From: Liolophura sinensis
Taxonomy: Eukaryota; Mollusca; Polyplacophora; Chitonida; Chitonidae
Length of the DNA: 64,000 nt
Reading direction: 5' to 3'
NCBI RefSeq assembly: GCF_032854445.1
Contig: NW_027018049.1
Location: 1-64,000 of the forward strand
Below, piece after piece: positions 1 through 11,527 of this stretch; the first letter of the stretch is position 1, and every line of letters begins with the position of its first letter. Both the position numbers and the translations under genes were made by a program. The notes under the pieces are model-generated. The model saw nothing but the letters and a program-made list of their open reading frames with translations. It was not told where the DNA came from and made no database searches.

Positions 1-3000
1 TGATCATTCAATTGTCGCTACAGCCAAAAGTATTGGTCGGAGAGCAACGCGGATTGCACCATTCGATTTCTCGTCACAAAATACGTCGGATTAGCCTCTT
101 ACTAGTAGCACTGGAACAGTTTTTCCACTTTTGCATTTTTGCCTGGTCTTTTTATTAATTGAAACCGGCTACACTGTACTCTGTACAATCGCGACTGGTC
201 ATTACTATATTCAACTTTTGACTATAAGTTATGTGCCCTTCGGTAGCCCAGAAGACGACAAATCTTTGGGCCAAGCCATTTAACTCACCCAGCAATTGCC
301 TTACTATTAAGTGCAAGACAATCTCAATGTCTTTATCTACGTGTAGAAAAACCACACCATTTGTACGTGAAAAACACAAGGTACTTGATACAGTCTGCTG
401 TAAAAAGTACAACTGACAACAGACCCACATGAATAAGGTGCCAAAAGATGCGGAATTGGGCCAGGCATCGGCAGCTGTTAAAAAATTGCAAATATCCCTG
501 GTTTCCATGGAGTAAGAGCCGTTGCTGGGCACGTGATTATGACATCAATGATCATTCAATTGTCACTACAGCCAACAGTATTGGTCGGAGAGCAACGCTT
601 TTGTACCATTCGATTTGTCGTCACAAAATACGTCGGATTAGCCTCTTACCAGCAGCACTGGAACAATTTTTTCGAATTTTGCATTTTTGCCTGGTCTTTT
701 TGTTAATTGAAACCGGCTACACTGTACTCTGTACAATCGCGACTGGTCATTACTATATTCAACTTTTGACTATAAGTTATGTGCTCTTCGGTAGCTTAGA
801 AGACCTGAAATCTTTGGGCTAAGCCAATTTAACTCACCCAGCAATTGTGTTACTTCTAAGTCCAAGACAATCTCAATGTCTTTATCTACGTGTAGAAAAA
901 CCACACCATTTGTACGTGAAAAAGACAAGGTACTTGATACAGTCTGCTGTAAAAAGTACAACTGAACACTGACCCACTTTAGTAAGGTGCCAAAAGATGC
1001 GGAATTGAGCCAGGCATCGGCAGCTGTTGAGAAATTGCAAATTTCCCTGGTTTCCATGGAGTAAGAGCCGTTGCTGGGCACGTGATTATGACATCAATGA
1101 TCATTCAATTGTCACTACAGCCAAAAGTATTGGTCGGAGAGCAACGCGGTTTGCACCATTCGATTTCTCGTCACAAAATACGTCGGATTAGCCTCTTACC
1201 AGCTGCACCGGAACAATTTTTCCAATTTTGCATTTTTGCCTGTTCTTTTTGTTAATTGAAATCGGCTACACTGTACTCCGTACAATCGCGACTGGTCATT
1301 ACTATATTCAACTTTTGACTATAAGTTATGTGCCCTTCGGTAGCCCAGAAGACGACAAATCTTTGGGCTAAGCCATTTAACTCACCCAGCAATTGTCTTA
1401 CTTCTAAGTCCAAGACAATCTCAATGTCTTTATCTACGTGTAGAAAAACCACACCATTTGTACATAAAAAACACAAGGTACTTGATACAGTCTGCTGTAA
1501 AAAGTACAACTGACCACAGACCCACATGAATAAGGTACAAAAAGATGCGAAATTGAGCCAGGCATCGGCAGCTGTTAAAAAATTGCAAATATCCCTGGTT
1601 TCCATGGAGTAAGAGCCGTTGCTGGGCACGTGATTATGACATCAATGATCATTCAATTGTCGCTACAGCCAAAAGTATTGGTCGGAGAGCAACGCGGTTT
1701 GCACCATTCGATTTCTCGTCACAAAATACGTCGGATTAGCCTCTTACCAGCAGCACTGGAACAGTTTTTCCACTTTTGCATTTTTGCCTGGTCTTTTTGT
1801 TAATTGAAACCGGCTACACTGTACTCTGTCCAATCGCGACTGGTCATTATTATATTCAACTTTTGACTATAAGTTATGTGCCCTTCGGTAGCCTAGAAGA
1901 CGTCAAATCTTTGGGGTAAGCCCATTTAACTCACCCAGCAATTGTCTTACTTCTAAGTCCAAGACAATCTCAATGTCTTTATCTACGTGTAGAAAAACCA
2001 GACCATTTGTACATAAAAAACACAAGGTACTTGATACAGTCTGCTGTAAAAAGTACAACTAAACACTGACCCACATTTATCAGGTGCCAAAAGATGCGGA
2101 ATTGGGCCAGGCATCGGCAGCTGTTAAAAAATTGCAAATATCCCTGGTTTCCATGGAGTAAGAGCCGTTGCTGGGCACGTGATTATGACATCAATGATCA
2201 TTCAATTGTCGCTACAGCCAAAAGTATTGGTTGGAGAGCAACGCGGTTTGCACCATTCGATTTCTCGTCACAAAATACGTCGGATTAGCCTCTTACCAGC
2301 AGCACTGGCTCATTTTTTCCACTTTTGCATTTTTGCCTGGTCTTTTTGTTAATTGAAATCGGCTACACTGTACTCTGTACAATCGCGACTGGTCATTACT
2401 ATATTCAACTTTTGACTATAAGTTATGTGCCCTTCGGTAGCCCAGAAGACGACAAATCTTTGGGCCAAGCCCATTTAACTCACCCAGCAATTGCCTTACT
2501 TCTAAGTGCAAGACAATCTCAAAGTCTTTATCTACGTGTAGAAAAACCACACCATTTGTACGTGAAAAACACAAGGTACTTGATACAGTCTGCTGTAAAG
2601 AGTACAACTGACAACAGACCCACATGAATAAGGTGCCAAAAGATGCGGAATTGGGCCAGGCATCGGTAGCTGTTAAAAAATTGCAAATATCGCTGGTTTC
2701 CATGGAGTAAGAGCCGTTGCTGGGCACGTGATTATGACATCAATGATCATTCAATTGTCACTACAGCCAAAAGTATTGGTCGGAGAGCAACGCTTTTTGT
2801 ACCATTCGATTTGTCGTCACAAAATACGTCGGATTAGCCTCTTTCCAGCAGCACTGGAACAATTTTTCGAATTTTGCATTTTTGCTTGGTCTTTTTGTAA
2901 ATTGAAATCGGCTACACTGTACTCTGTACAATCGCGACTGGTCATTACTATATTCAACTTTTGACTATATGTTATGTGCCCTTCGGTAGTCCAGAAGACG

Positions 3001-3837
3001 TCAAATCTTTGGGCTAAGCCCATTTAACTCACCCAGCAATTGTCTTACTTCTAAGTCCAAGACAATCTCAATGTCTTTATCTACGTGTAGAAAAACCACA
3101 CCATTTGTACATAAAAATCACAAGGTACTTGATACAGTCTGCTGTAAAAAGTACAACTTAACACTGACCCACATTTATAAGGTGCCAAAAGATGCGGAAT
3201 TGGGCCAGGCATCGGCAGCTGTTAAAAAATTGCAAATATCACTGGTTTCCATGGAGTAAGAGCCGTTACTGGGCACGTGATTATGACATCAATGAGCATT
3301 GAATTGTCGCTACAGCCAAAAGTATTAATCAGAGAGCAACGCGGATTGCACCATTCGATTTGTTGCCACAAAATACGTCGGATTAGCCTCTTACTAGTAG
3401 CACTGGAACAGTTTTTCCAATTTTGCATTTTTACCTGGTCTTTTTGTTAATTGAAATCGGCTACACTGTACTCTGTACAATCACGACTGGTCATTACTAT
3501 ATTCAACTTTTGACTATATGTTATGTGCCCTTCGGTAGCCCAGAAGACGACAAATCTTTGGGCCAAGCCCATTTAACTCACCCAGCAATTGCCTTACTTC
3601 TAAGTGCAAGACAATCTCAATGTCTTTATCTACGTGTAGAAAAACCACACCATTTGTACATAAAAAACACAAGGTACTTGATACATTCTGCTGTAAAAAG
3701 TACAACTGAACACTGACCCACTTCTGTAAGGTGCCAAAAGAAGCGGAATTGAGCCAGGCATCGGCAGCTGTTGAAAAATTGCAAATTTCCCTGGTTTCCA
3801 TGGAGTAAGAGCCGTTGCTGGGCACGTGATTATGACA

Positions 3838-3851
3838 TCAATGATCATTGA
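3838..3851. repeat. 14-bp perfect palindrome TCAATGATCATTGA at monomer junction
   Basis: The sequence TCAATGATCATTGA equals its own reverse complement. In this G-type monomer the base after CATT is G (CATTGAATTG). Most monomers carry CATTCAATTG instead, which shortens the palindrome to AATGATCATT. The long form is also seen at monomer starts such as 9881, 13724, 14273, 18119, 26356, 29102, 31847, 39532, 42279, 43925, 51063, 53259, 55465, 57660, 58758, 59856, 61504 and 62602. Its role is unknown. Palindromes of this kind can be protein-binding or hairpin-forming sites, but nothing here proves either. Confidence 0.6.
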
Positions 3852-4107
3852 ATTGTCGCTACAGCCAAAAGTATTGGTCGGAGAGCAACGCGGTTTGCAC
3901 CATTCGATTTCTCGTCACAAAATACGTCGGATTAGCCTCTTACCAGCAGCACTGGAACAGTTTTTCCACTTTTGCATTTTTGCCTGGTCTTTTTGTTAAT
4001 TGAAATCGGCTACACTGTATTCTGTACAATCGCGACTGGTTATTACTATATTCAACTTTTGACTATAAGTTATGTGCCCTTCGGTAGCCCAGAAGACGTC
4101 AAATCTT

Positions 4108-4120
4108 TGGGCTAAGCCCA
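4108..4120. repeat. Short inverted repeat TGGGC-TAA-GCCCA
   Basis: Five-base arms flank a three-base loop. A common variant has CAA in the loop and keeps the arms. Single changes break it in some copies: the one-base deletion in the first and third monomers (near 275 and 1373), GCGCATT near 44,749 and 49,142, GGGCATT near 58,483 and 62,328, and TTTGAGCGAAGCC near 34,859, 36,507, 51,878 and 63,416. Because it is often broken in recently amplified copies, strong constraint is unlikely. Confidence 0.5.
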
Positions 4121-4222
4121 TTTAACTCACCCAGCAATTGTCTTTCTTCTAAGTCCAAGACAATCTCAATGTCTTTATCTACGTGTAGAAAAACCACACC
4201 ATTTGTACATAAAAAACACAAG

Positions 4223-4252
4223 GTACTTGATACAGTCTGCTGTAAAAAGTAC
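4223..4252. repeat. Conserved 30-bp imperfect hairpin
   Basis: The outer arms GTACTT and AAGTAC (6 bp) enclose a 2x2 internal loop (GA opposite AA). Inside that, the arms TACAG and CTGTA (5 bp) close a TCTG tetraloop. The same element sits at 381-410 in the first monomer and 930-959 in the second, and at the same offset in nearly all later copies. A recurrent variant changes TACAG to TAAGG and opens the inner stem (near 42,668, 44,312, 48,706 and 53,658). The monomer ending at 22,509 has lost the right arm. The structure could form in single-stranded DNA or in a satellite transcript. Function is not shown. Confidence 0.6.
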
Positions 4253-4371
4253 AACTAAACACTGACACACATTTATAAGGTGCCAAAAGATGCGGAATTG
4301 GGCCAGGCATCGGCAGCTGTTAAAAAATTGCAAATATCCCTGGTTTCCATGGAGTAAGAGCCGTTGCTGGG

Positions 4372-4377
4372 CACGTG
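4372..4377. promoter_or_regulatory. E-box CACGTG, one per monomer
   Basis: CACGTG followed by ATT lies 14 bp before the next monomer start. Read on the minus strand it is ATCACGTG, which fits the E-box consensus RTCACRTG known for Cbf1-type and other basic helix-loop-helix leucine-zipper proteins. By eye the site is intact in every complete monomer except two: CACGTA at 11,509-11,514 and CCCGTG at 21,394-21,399. One copy, near 4,918, has the fully symmetric TCACGTGA. A regularly spaced binding platform is possible, but binding is inference and chance retention in a young array cannot be excluded. Confidence 0.35.
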
Positions 4378-7300
4378 ATTATGACATAAATGATCAATCA
4401 ATTGTCGCTACAGCCAAAAGTATTGGTTGGAGAGCAACGCGGTTTGCACCATTCGATTTCTCGTCACAAAATACGTCGGATTAGCCTCTTACCAGCAGCA
4501 CTGGCTCATTTTTTCCACTTTTGCATTTTTGCCTGGTCTTTTTGTTAATTGAAATCGGCTACACTGTACTCTGTACAATCGCGACTGGTCATTACTATAT
4601 TCAACCTTTGACTATAAGTTATGTGCCCTTCGGTAGCCCAGAAGACGACAAATCTTTGGGCCAAGCCCATTTAACTCACCCAGCAATTGCCTTACTTCTA
4701 AGTGCAGGACAATCTCAAAGTCTTTATCTACGTGTAGAAAAACCACACCATTTGTACGTGAAAAACACAAGGTACTTGATACAGTCTGCTGTAAAGAGTA
4801 CAACTGACAACAGACCCACATGAATAAGGTGCCAAAAGATGCGGAATTGGGCCAGGCATCGGTAGCTGTTAAAAAATTGCAAATATCCCTGGTTTCCATG
4901 GAGTAAGAGCCGTTGCTGGTCACGTGATTATGACATCAATGATCATTCAATTGTCACTACAGCCAAAAGTATTGGTCGGAGAGCAACGCTTTTTGTACCA
5001 TTCGATTTGTCGTCACAAAATACGTCGGATTAGCCTCTTACCAGCAGCACTGGAACAATTTTTCGAATTTTGCATTTTTGCTTGGTCTTTTTGTTAATTG
5101 AAATCGGCTACACTGTACTCTGTACAATCGCGACTGGTCATTACTATATTCAACTTTTGACTATATGTTATGTGCCCTTCGTTAGCCCAGAAGACGTCAA
5201 ATCTTTGGGCTAAGCCCATTTAACTCACCCAGCTATTGCCTTACTTCTAAGTCGAAGACAATCTCAATGTCTTTATCTACGTGTAGAAAAACCACACCTT
5301 TTGTACATAAAAAACACAAGGTACTTGATACAGTCTGCTGTAAAAAGTACAACTAAACACTGACCCACATTTATCAGGTGCCAAAAGATGCGGAATTGGG
5401 CCAGGCATCGGCAGCTGTTAAAAAATTGCAAATATCCCTGGTTTCCATGGAGTAAGAGCCGTTGCTGGGCACGTGATTATGACATCAATGATCATTCAAT
5501 TGTCGCTACAGCCAAAAGTATTGGTCGGAGAGCAACGCGGATTGCACCATTCGATTTCTCGTCACAAAATACGTCGGATTAGCCTTTTACTAGTAGCACT
5601 GGAACAGTTTTTCCACTTTTGCATTTTTGCCTGGTCTTTTTGTTAATTGAAACCGGCTACACTGTACTCTGTACAATCGCGACTGGTCATTACTATATTC
5701 AACTTTTGACTATAAGTTATGTGCCCTTCGGTAGCCCAGAAGACGACAAATCTTTGGGCCAAGCCCATTTAACTCACCCAGCAATTGCCTTACTTCTAAG
5801 TGCACGACAATCTCAATGTCTTTATCTACGTGTAGAAAAACCACACCATTTGTACGTGAAAAACACAAGGTACTTGATACAGTCTGCTGTAAAAAGTACA
5901 ACTGACCACAGACCCACATGAATAAGGTGCCAAAAGATGCGGAATTGAGCCAGGTATCGGCAGCTGTTGAAAAATTGCAAATTTCCCTGGTTTCCATGGA
6001 GTAAGAGCCGTTGCTGTGCACGTGATTATGACATCAATGATCATTCAATTGTCACTACAGCCAAAAGTATTGGTCGGAGAGCAACGCGGTTTGCACCATT
6101 CGATTTCTCGTCACAAAATACGTCGGATTAGCCTCTTACCAGCAGCACTGGAACAATTTTTCCAATTTTGCATTTTTGCCTGGTCTTTTTGTTAATTGAA
6201 ATCGGCTACACTGTACTATGTACCATCGCGATTGGTCATTACTATATTCAACTTTTGACTATATGTTATGTGCCCTTCGGTAGCCCAGAAGACGTCAAAT
6301 CTTTGGGCTCAGCCCATTTTACTCACCCAGCAATTGCCTTACTTCTAAGTCCAAGACAATCTCAATGTCTTTATCTACGTGTAGAAAAACCACACCATTT
6401 GTACATAAAAAACACAAGGTACTTGATACAGTCTGCTGTAAAAAGTACAACTGAACACTGACTCACTTCAGTAAGGTGCCAAAAGATGCGGAATTGAGCA
6501 AGGCATCGGCAGCTGTTGAAAAATTGCAGATTTCCCTGGTTTCCATGGAGTAAGAGCCGTTGCTGGGCACGTGATTATGACATAAATGATCATTCAATTG
6601 TCGCTACAGCCAAAAGTATTGGTCGGAGAGCAACGCGGATTGCACCATTCGATTTCTCGTCACAAAATACGTCGGATTAGCCTCTTACTAGTAGCACTGG
6701 AACAATTTTTCCACTTTTGCATTTTTGCCTGGTCTTTTTGTTAATTGAAACCGGCTACACTGTACTCTGTCCAATCGCGACTGGTCATTATTATATTCAA
6801 CTTTTGACTATAAGTTATGTGCCCTTCGGTAGCCCAGAAGACGTCAAATCTTTGGGCTAAGCCCATTTAACTCACCCAGCAATTGTCTTACTTCTAGGTC
6901 CAAGACAATCTCAATGTCTTTATCTACGTGTAGAAAAACCACACCATTTGTACATAAAAATAACAAGGTACTTGATACAGTCTGCTGTAAAAAGTACAAC
7001 CTAACACTGACCCACATTTATAAGGTGCCAAAAGATGCGGAATTGGGCCAGGCATCGGCAGCTGTTGAAAAATTGCAAATATCCCTGGTTTCCATGGAGT
7101 AAGAGCCGTTGCTGGGCACGTGATTATGACATCAATGATCATTCAATTGTCGCTACAGCCAAAAGTATTGGCCGGAGAGCAACGCGGTTTGCACCATTCG
7201 ATTTCTCGTCACAAAATACGTTGGATTAGCGTCTTACCAGCAGCACTGGAACAACTTTTCCACTTTTGCATTTTTGTCTGGTCTTTTTGTTAATTGAAAT

Positions 7301-7499
7301 CGGCTACACTGTACTCTGTACAATCGCGACTGGTCATTACTATATTCAACTTTTGACTATAAGTTATGTGCCCTTCGGTAGCCCAGAAGACCTGAAATCT
7401 TTGGGCTAAGCCCATTTAACTCACCCAGCAATTGTCTTACTTCTAAGTCCAAGACAATCTCAATGTCTTTATCTACGTGTAGAAAAACCACACCATTTG

Positions 7500-9660
7500 T
7501 ACATAAAAAACACAAGGTACTTGATACAGTCTGCTGTAAAAAGTATAACTGACCACAGACCCACATAAATAAGGTGCCAAAAGATGCGGAATTGGACCAG
7601 GCATCGGCAGCTGTTAAAAAATTGCAAATTTCCCTGGTTTCCATGGAGTAAGAGCCGTTGCTGTGCACGTGATTATGACATCAATGATCATTCAATTGTC
7701 ACTACAGCCAAAAGTATTGGTCGGAGAGGAACGCGGTTTCCCTCATTCGATTTCTCGTCACAAAATACGTCGGATTAGCCTCTTACCAGCAGCCCTGGAA
7801 CAATTTTTCCAATTTTGCATTTTTGCCTGGTCTTTTTGTCAATTGAAATCGGCTACACTGTACTCTGTACAATCGCGACTGGTTATTACTATATTCAACT
7901 TTTGACTATATGTTATGTGCCCTTCGGTAGCCCAGAAGACGTCAAATCTTTGGGCTAAGCCCATTTAACTCACCCAGCAATTGCCTTACTTCTAAGTCGA
8001 AGACAATCTCAATGTCTTTATCTACGTGTAGAAAAACCACACCATTTGTACGTGAAAAACACAAGGTACTTGATACAGTCTGCTGTAAAAAGTACAACTG
8101 AACACTGACCCACTTCAGTAAGATGCCAAAAGATGCGGAATTGAGCCAGGCATCGGCAGCTGTTGAAAAATTGCAAATTTCTCTGGTTTCCATGGAGTAA
8201 GAGCCGTTGCTGGGCACGTGATTATGACATAAATGATCATTCAATTGTCGCTACAGCCAAAAGTATTGGTCAGAGAGCAACGCGGATTGCACCATTCGAT
8301 TTCTCGTCACAAAATACGTCGGATTAGCCCCTTACTAGTTGCACTGGAACAGTTTTTCCACTTTTGCATTTTTGCCTGGTGTTTTTGTTAATTGAAACCG
8401 GCTACACTGTACTCTGTACAATCGCGACTGGTCATTACTATATTCAACTTTTGACTATAAGTTATGTGCCCTTCGGTAGCCCAGAAGACCTGAAATCTTT
8501 GGGCCAAGCCCATTTAACTCACCCAGCAATTGTCTTATTTCAAAGTCCAATACAATCTCAATGTCTTTATCTACGTGTAGAAAAACCAGACCATTTGTAC
8601 ATAAAAAACACAAGGTACTTGATACAGTCTGCTGTAAAAAGTACAACTGACCACAGACCCACATAAATAAGGTGCCAAAAGATGCGGAATTGGACCAGGC
8701 ATCGGCAGCTGTTAAAAAATTGCAAATTTCCCTGGTTTCCATGGAGTAAGAGCCGTTGCTGTGCACGTGATTATGACATCAATGATCATTCAATTGTCAC
8801 TACAGCCAAAAGTATTGGTCGGAGAGGAACGCGGTTTCCCTCATTCGATTTCTCGTCACAAAATACGTCGGATTAGCCTCTTACCAGCAGCCCTGGAACA
8901 ATTTTTCCAATTTTGCATTTTTGCCTGGTCTTTTTGTCAATTGAAATCGGCTACACTGTACTCTGTACAATCGCGACTGGTTATTACTATATTCAACTTT
9001 TGACTATATGTTATGTGCCCTTCGGTAGCCCAGAAGACGTGAAATCTTTGGGCTAAGCCCATTTTACTCAACCAGCAATTGCCTTACTTCTAAGTCCAAG
9101 ACAATCTCAATGTCTTTATCTACGTGTAGAAAAACCACACCATTTGTACGTGAAAAACACAAGGTACTTGATACAGTCTGCTGTAAAAAGTACAACTGAA
9201 CACTGACCCACTTCAGTAAGGTGCCAAAAGATGCGGAATTGAGCCAGGCATCGGCAGCTGCTGAAAAATTGCAAATTTCTCTGGTTTCCATGGAGTAAGA
9301 GCCGTTGCTGGGCACGTGATTATGACATAAATGATCATTCAATTGTCGCTACAGCCAAAAGTATTGGTCAGAGAGCAACGCGGATTGCACCATTCGATTT
9401 CTCGTCACAAAATACGTCGGATTAGCCCCTTACTAGTTGCACTGGAACAGTTTTTCCACTTTTGCATTTTTGCCTGGTGTTTTTGTTAATTGAAACCGGC
9501 TACACTGTACTCTGTACAATCGCGACTGGTCATTACTATATTCAACTTTTGACTATAAGTTATGTGCCCTTCGGTAGCCCAGAAGACCTGAAATCTTTGG
9601 GCCAAGCCCATTTAACTCACCCAGCAATTGTCTTATTTCAAAGTCCAATACAATCTCAAT
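7500..9660 (+). repeat. Tandem dimer duplication (1,098 bp x 2)
   Basis: The stretch from about 7,500 to 8,570 is almost the same as about 8,600 to 9,660. Both contain the ATAAATAAGG tail, GAATTGGACCAGG, the GAGGAACGCGG start, TTTTTGTCAATTG and the CCCCTTACTAGTTGC variant. They part near 8,589 and 9,687, where GACCATTTGTACATAAA is replaced by CACCATTTGTACGTGAA. The edges are approximate because monomers of other types also share parts of the sequence. Confidence 0.75.
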
Positions 9661-11527
9661 GTCTTTATCTACGTGTAGAAAAACCACACCATTTGTACGT
9701 GAAAAACACAAGGTACTTGATACAGTCTGCTGTAAAAAGTACAACTAAACACTGACCCACATTTATAAGGTGCCAAAAGATGCGGAATTGAGCCAGGCAT
9801 CGGCAGCTGTTAAAAAATTGCAAATATCCCTGGTTTCCATGGAGTAAGAGCCGTTACTGGGCACGTGATTAAGACATCAATGATCATTGAATTGTCGCTA
9901 CAGCCAAAAGTATTGGTCAGAGAGCAACGCGGTTTGTACCATTCGATTTCTCGCCAAAAAATACGTCGGATTAGCCTCTTAATAGTAGCACTGGAACATT
10001 TTTTCCACTTTTGCATTTTTGCCTGGTGTTTTTGTTAATTGAAATCGGCTACACTGTACTCTGTACAATCGCGACTGGTCATTACTATATTCAACTTTTG
10101 ACTATAAGTTATGTGCCCTTCGGTAGCCCAGAAGACCTGAAATCTTTGGGCTAAGCCCATTTAACTCACCCAGCAATTGTCTTACTTCTAAGTCCAAGAC
10201 AATCTCAATGTCTTTATCTACGTGTAGAAAAACCAGACCATTTGTACATAAAAAACACAAGGTACTTGATACAGTCTGCTGTAAAAAGTACAACTGACCA
10301 CAGACCCACATGAATAAGGTGCCAAAAGATGCGGAATTGAGCCAGGTATCGGCAACTGTTGAAAAATTGCAAATTTCCCTGGTTTCCATGGAGTAAGAGC
10401 CGCTGCTGTGCACGTGATTATGACATCAATGATCATTCAATTGTCACTACAGCCAAAAGTATTGGTCGGAGAGCAACGCGGTTTGCACCATTCGATTTCT
10501 CGTCACAAAATACGTCGGATTAGCCTCTTACCAGCAGCACTGGAACAATTTTTCCACTTTTGCATTTTTGCCTGGTCTTTTTGTTAATTGAAATCGGCTA
10601 CACTGTACTATGTACCATCGCAACTGGTTATTACTATATTCAACTTTTGACTATATGTTATGTGCCCTTCGGTAGCCCAGAAGACGTCAAATCTTTGGGC
10701 TAAGCCCATTTTACTCACCCAGCAATTGTCCTACTTCTAAGTCCAAGACAATCTCAATGTCTTTATCTACGTGTAGAAAAACCAGACAATTTGTACATAA
10801 AAAACACAAAGTACTTGATACAGTCTGCTGTAAAAAGTTCAACTGACCACAGACCTACATGAATAAGGTGCCAAAAGACGCGGAATTGAGCCAGGTATCG
10901 GCAGCTGTTAAAAAATTGCAAATTTCCCTGGTTTCCATGGAGTAAGAGCCGTTGCTGTGCACGTGATTATGACATCAATGATCATTCAATTGTCACTACA
11001 GCCAAAAGTGTTGGTCGGAGAGCAACGCGGAATGCACCATTCGATTTCTCGTCACAAAATACGTCGGATTAGCCTCTTACTAGTAGCACTGGAACAGTTT
11101 TTCCACTTTCGCACTTTTGCCTGGTCTTTTTGTTAATTGAAACCGGCTACACTGTACTCTGTACAATCGCGACTGGTCATTACTATATTCAACTTTTGAC
11201 TATATGTTATGTGCCCTTCGGTAGCCCAGAAGACGACAAATCTTTGGGCTAAGCCCATTTAACTCACCCAGCAATTGTCTTACTTCTAAGTCCAAGACAA
11301 TCTCAATGTCTTTATCTACGTGTAGAAAAACCAGACCATTTGTACATAAAAAACACAAAGTACTTGATACAGTCTGCTGTAAAAAGTACAACTGACCACA
11401 GACCTACATGAAGAAGGTGCCAAAAGACGCGGAATTGAGCCAGGTATCGGCAGCTGTTAAAAAATTGCAAATTTCCCTGGTTTCCATGGAGTAAGAGCCG
11501 TTGTTGTGCACGTAATTATGACATCAA

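Larger units (their letters stand above)
3842..4390 (+). repeat. Reference 549-bp satellite monomer with internal map
   Basis: I chose this unit as reference because all recurrent elements are intact in it. Relative to its first base, the TGATCA palindrome spans -4 to 10, an inverted repeat TGGGC-TAA-GCCCA lies at 267-279, a 30-bp imperfect hairpin at 382-411, a CAGCTG site at 473-478, a CCATGG site at 506-511 and the E-box CACGTG at 531-536. The best conserved stretches are the hairpin and its flanks, the segment around TTCAACTTTTGAC (about 206-218), and the block from the palindrome of position 1 through AAGTATTGG. The most variable stretches are about 253-262 (GACGTC, GACGAC or GACCTG before AAATC), 295-320, and the tail at about 412-440. 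The length is divisible by three, so each reading frame keeps its phase from copy to copy. Confidence 0.9.
2195..5488 (+). repeat. Dimer at 2,195-3,292 repeated at 4,391-5,488 (displacement 2,196 bp)
   Basis: The two-monomer segments share private variants: GGTTGGAGAGC (2,229 and 4,425), CTGGCTCATTTTTTCC (2,306 and 4,502), CTCAAAGTC (2,518 and 4,714), TAAAGAGTAC in the hairpin and the CGCTTTTTGTACC start of the second unit. Only a handful of substitutions separate them, for example GCAAGAC against GCAGGAC. The two monomers between them, at 3,293 and 3,842, belong to other variant types. Confidence 0.8.
1..7135 (+). repeat. Satellite block 1: mosaic with four-monomer rhythm
   Basis: Thirteen monomers start at 1, 549, 1098, 1646, 2195, 2744, 3293, 3842, 4391, 4940, 5489, 6038 and 6587. 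The units at 549, 2744 and 4940 share CGCTTTT before GTACC, a GATTTGTCG variant and TTTTTCGAATTTT, so one type returns every four monomers. The second halves of the units at 1, 2195 and 4391 match, with GACGACAAATC, GGGCCAAGCC and a GACAACAG tail. The first unit also resembles the one at 5489 (GGATTGCACC, TACTAGTAG). Two one-base deletions make the units at 1 and 1098 only 548 bp long. Order beyond this rhythm is scrambled. Confidence 0.8.

Noticed and set aside
2416-2727. Minus-strand 103-codon frame present in many monomers, possible conserved small protein
   Set aside because: Its recurrence follows from copying of the DNA. Equivalent frames are shortened to 63-91 codons in many copies by single changes, and no start context or codon bias supports translation. 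A substitution-rate test across monomers would be decisive; an excess of silent changes would reopen the question.
3874-3912. Pol III-like A box (TGGTCGGAGAG) and B box (ATTCGATTTC), suggesting a tRNA-derived element
   Set aside because: The A-like motif has one mismatch, the B-like motif several, and only about 16 bp separates them, too short for a tRNA-type promoter. There is no tRNA fold and no A-tail or target-site duplication.
4095-4101. CRE-like GACGTCA in the monomer
   Set aside because: The site lies in one of the most variable positions. GACGACA and GACCTGA are equally common, so it is not a conserved element.
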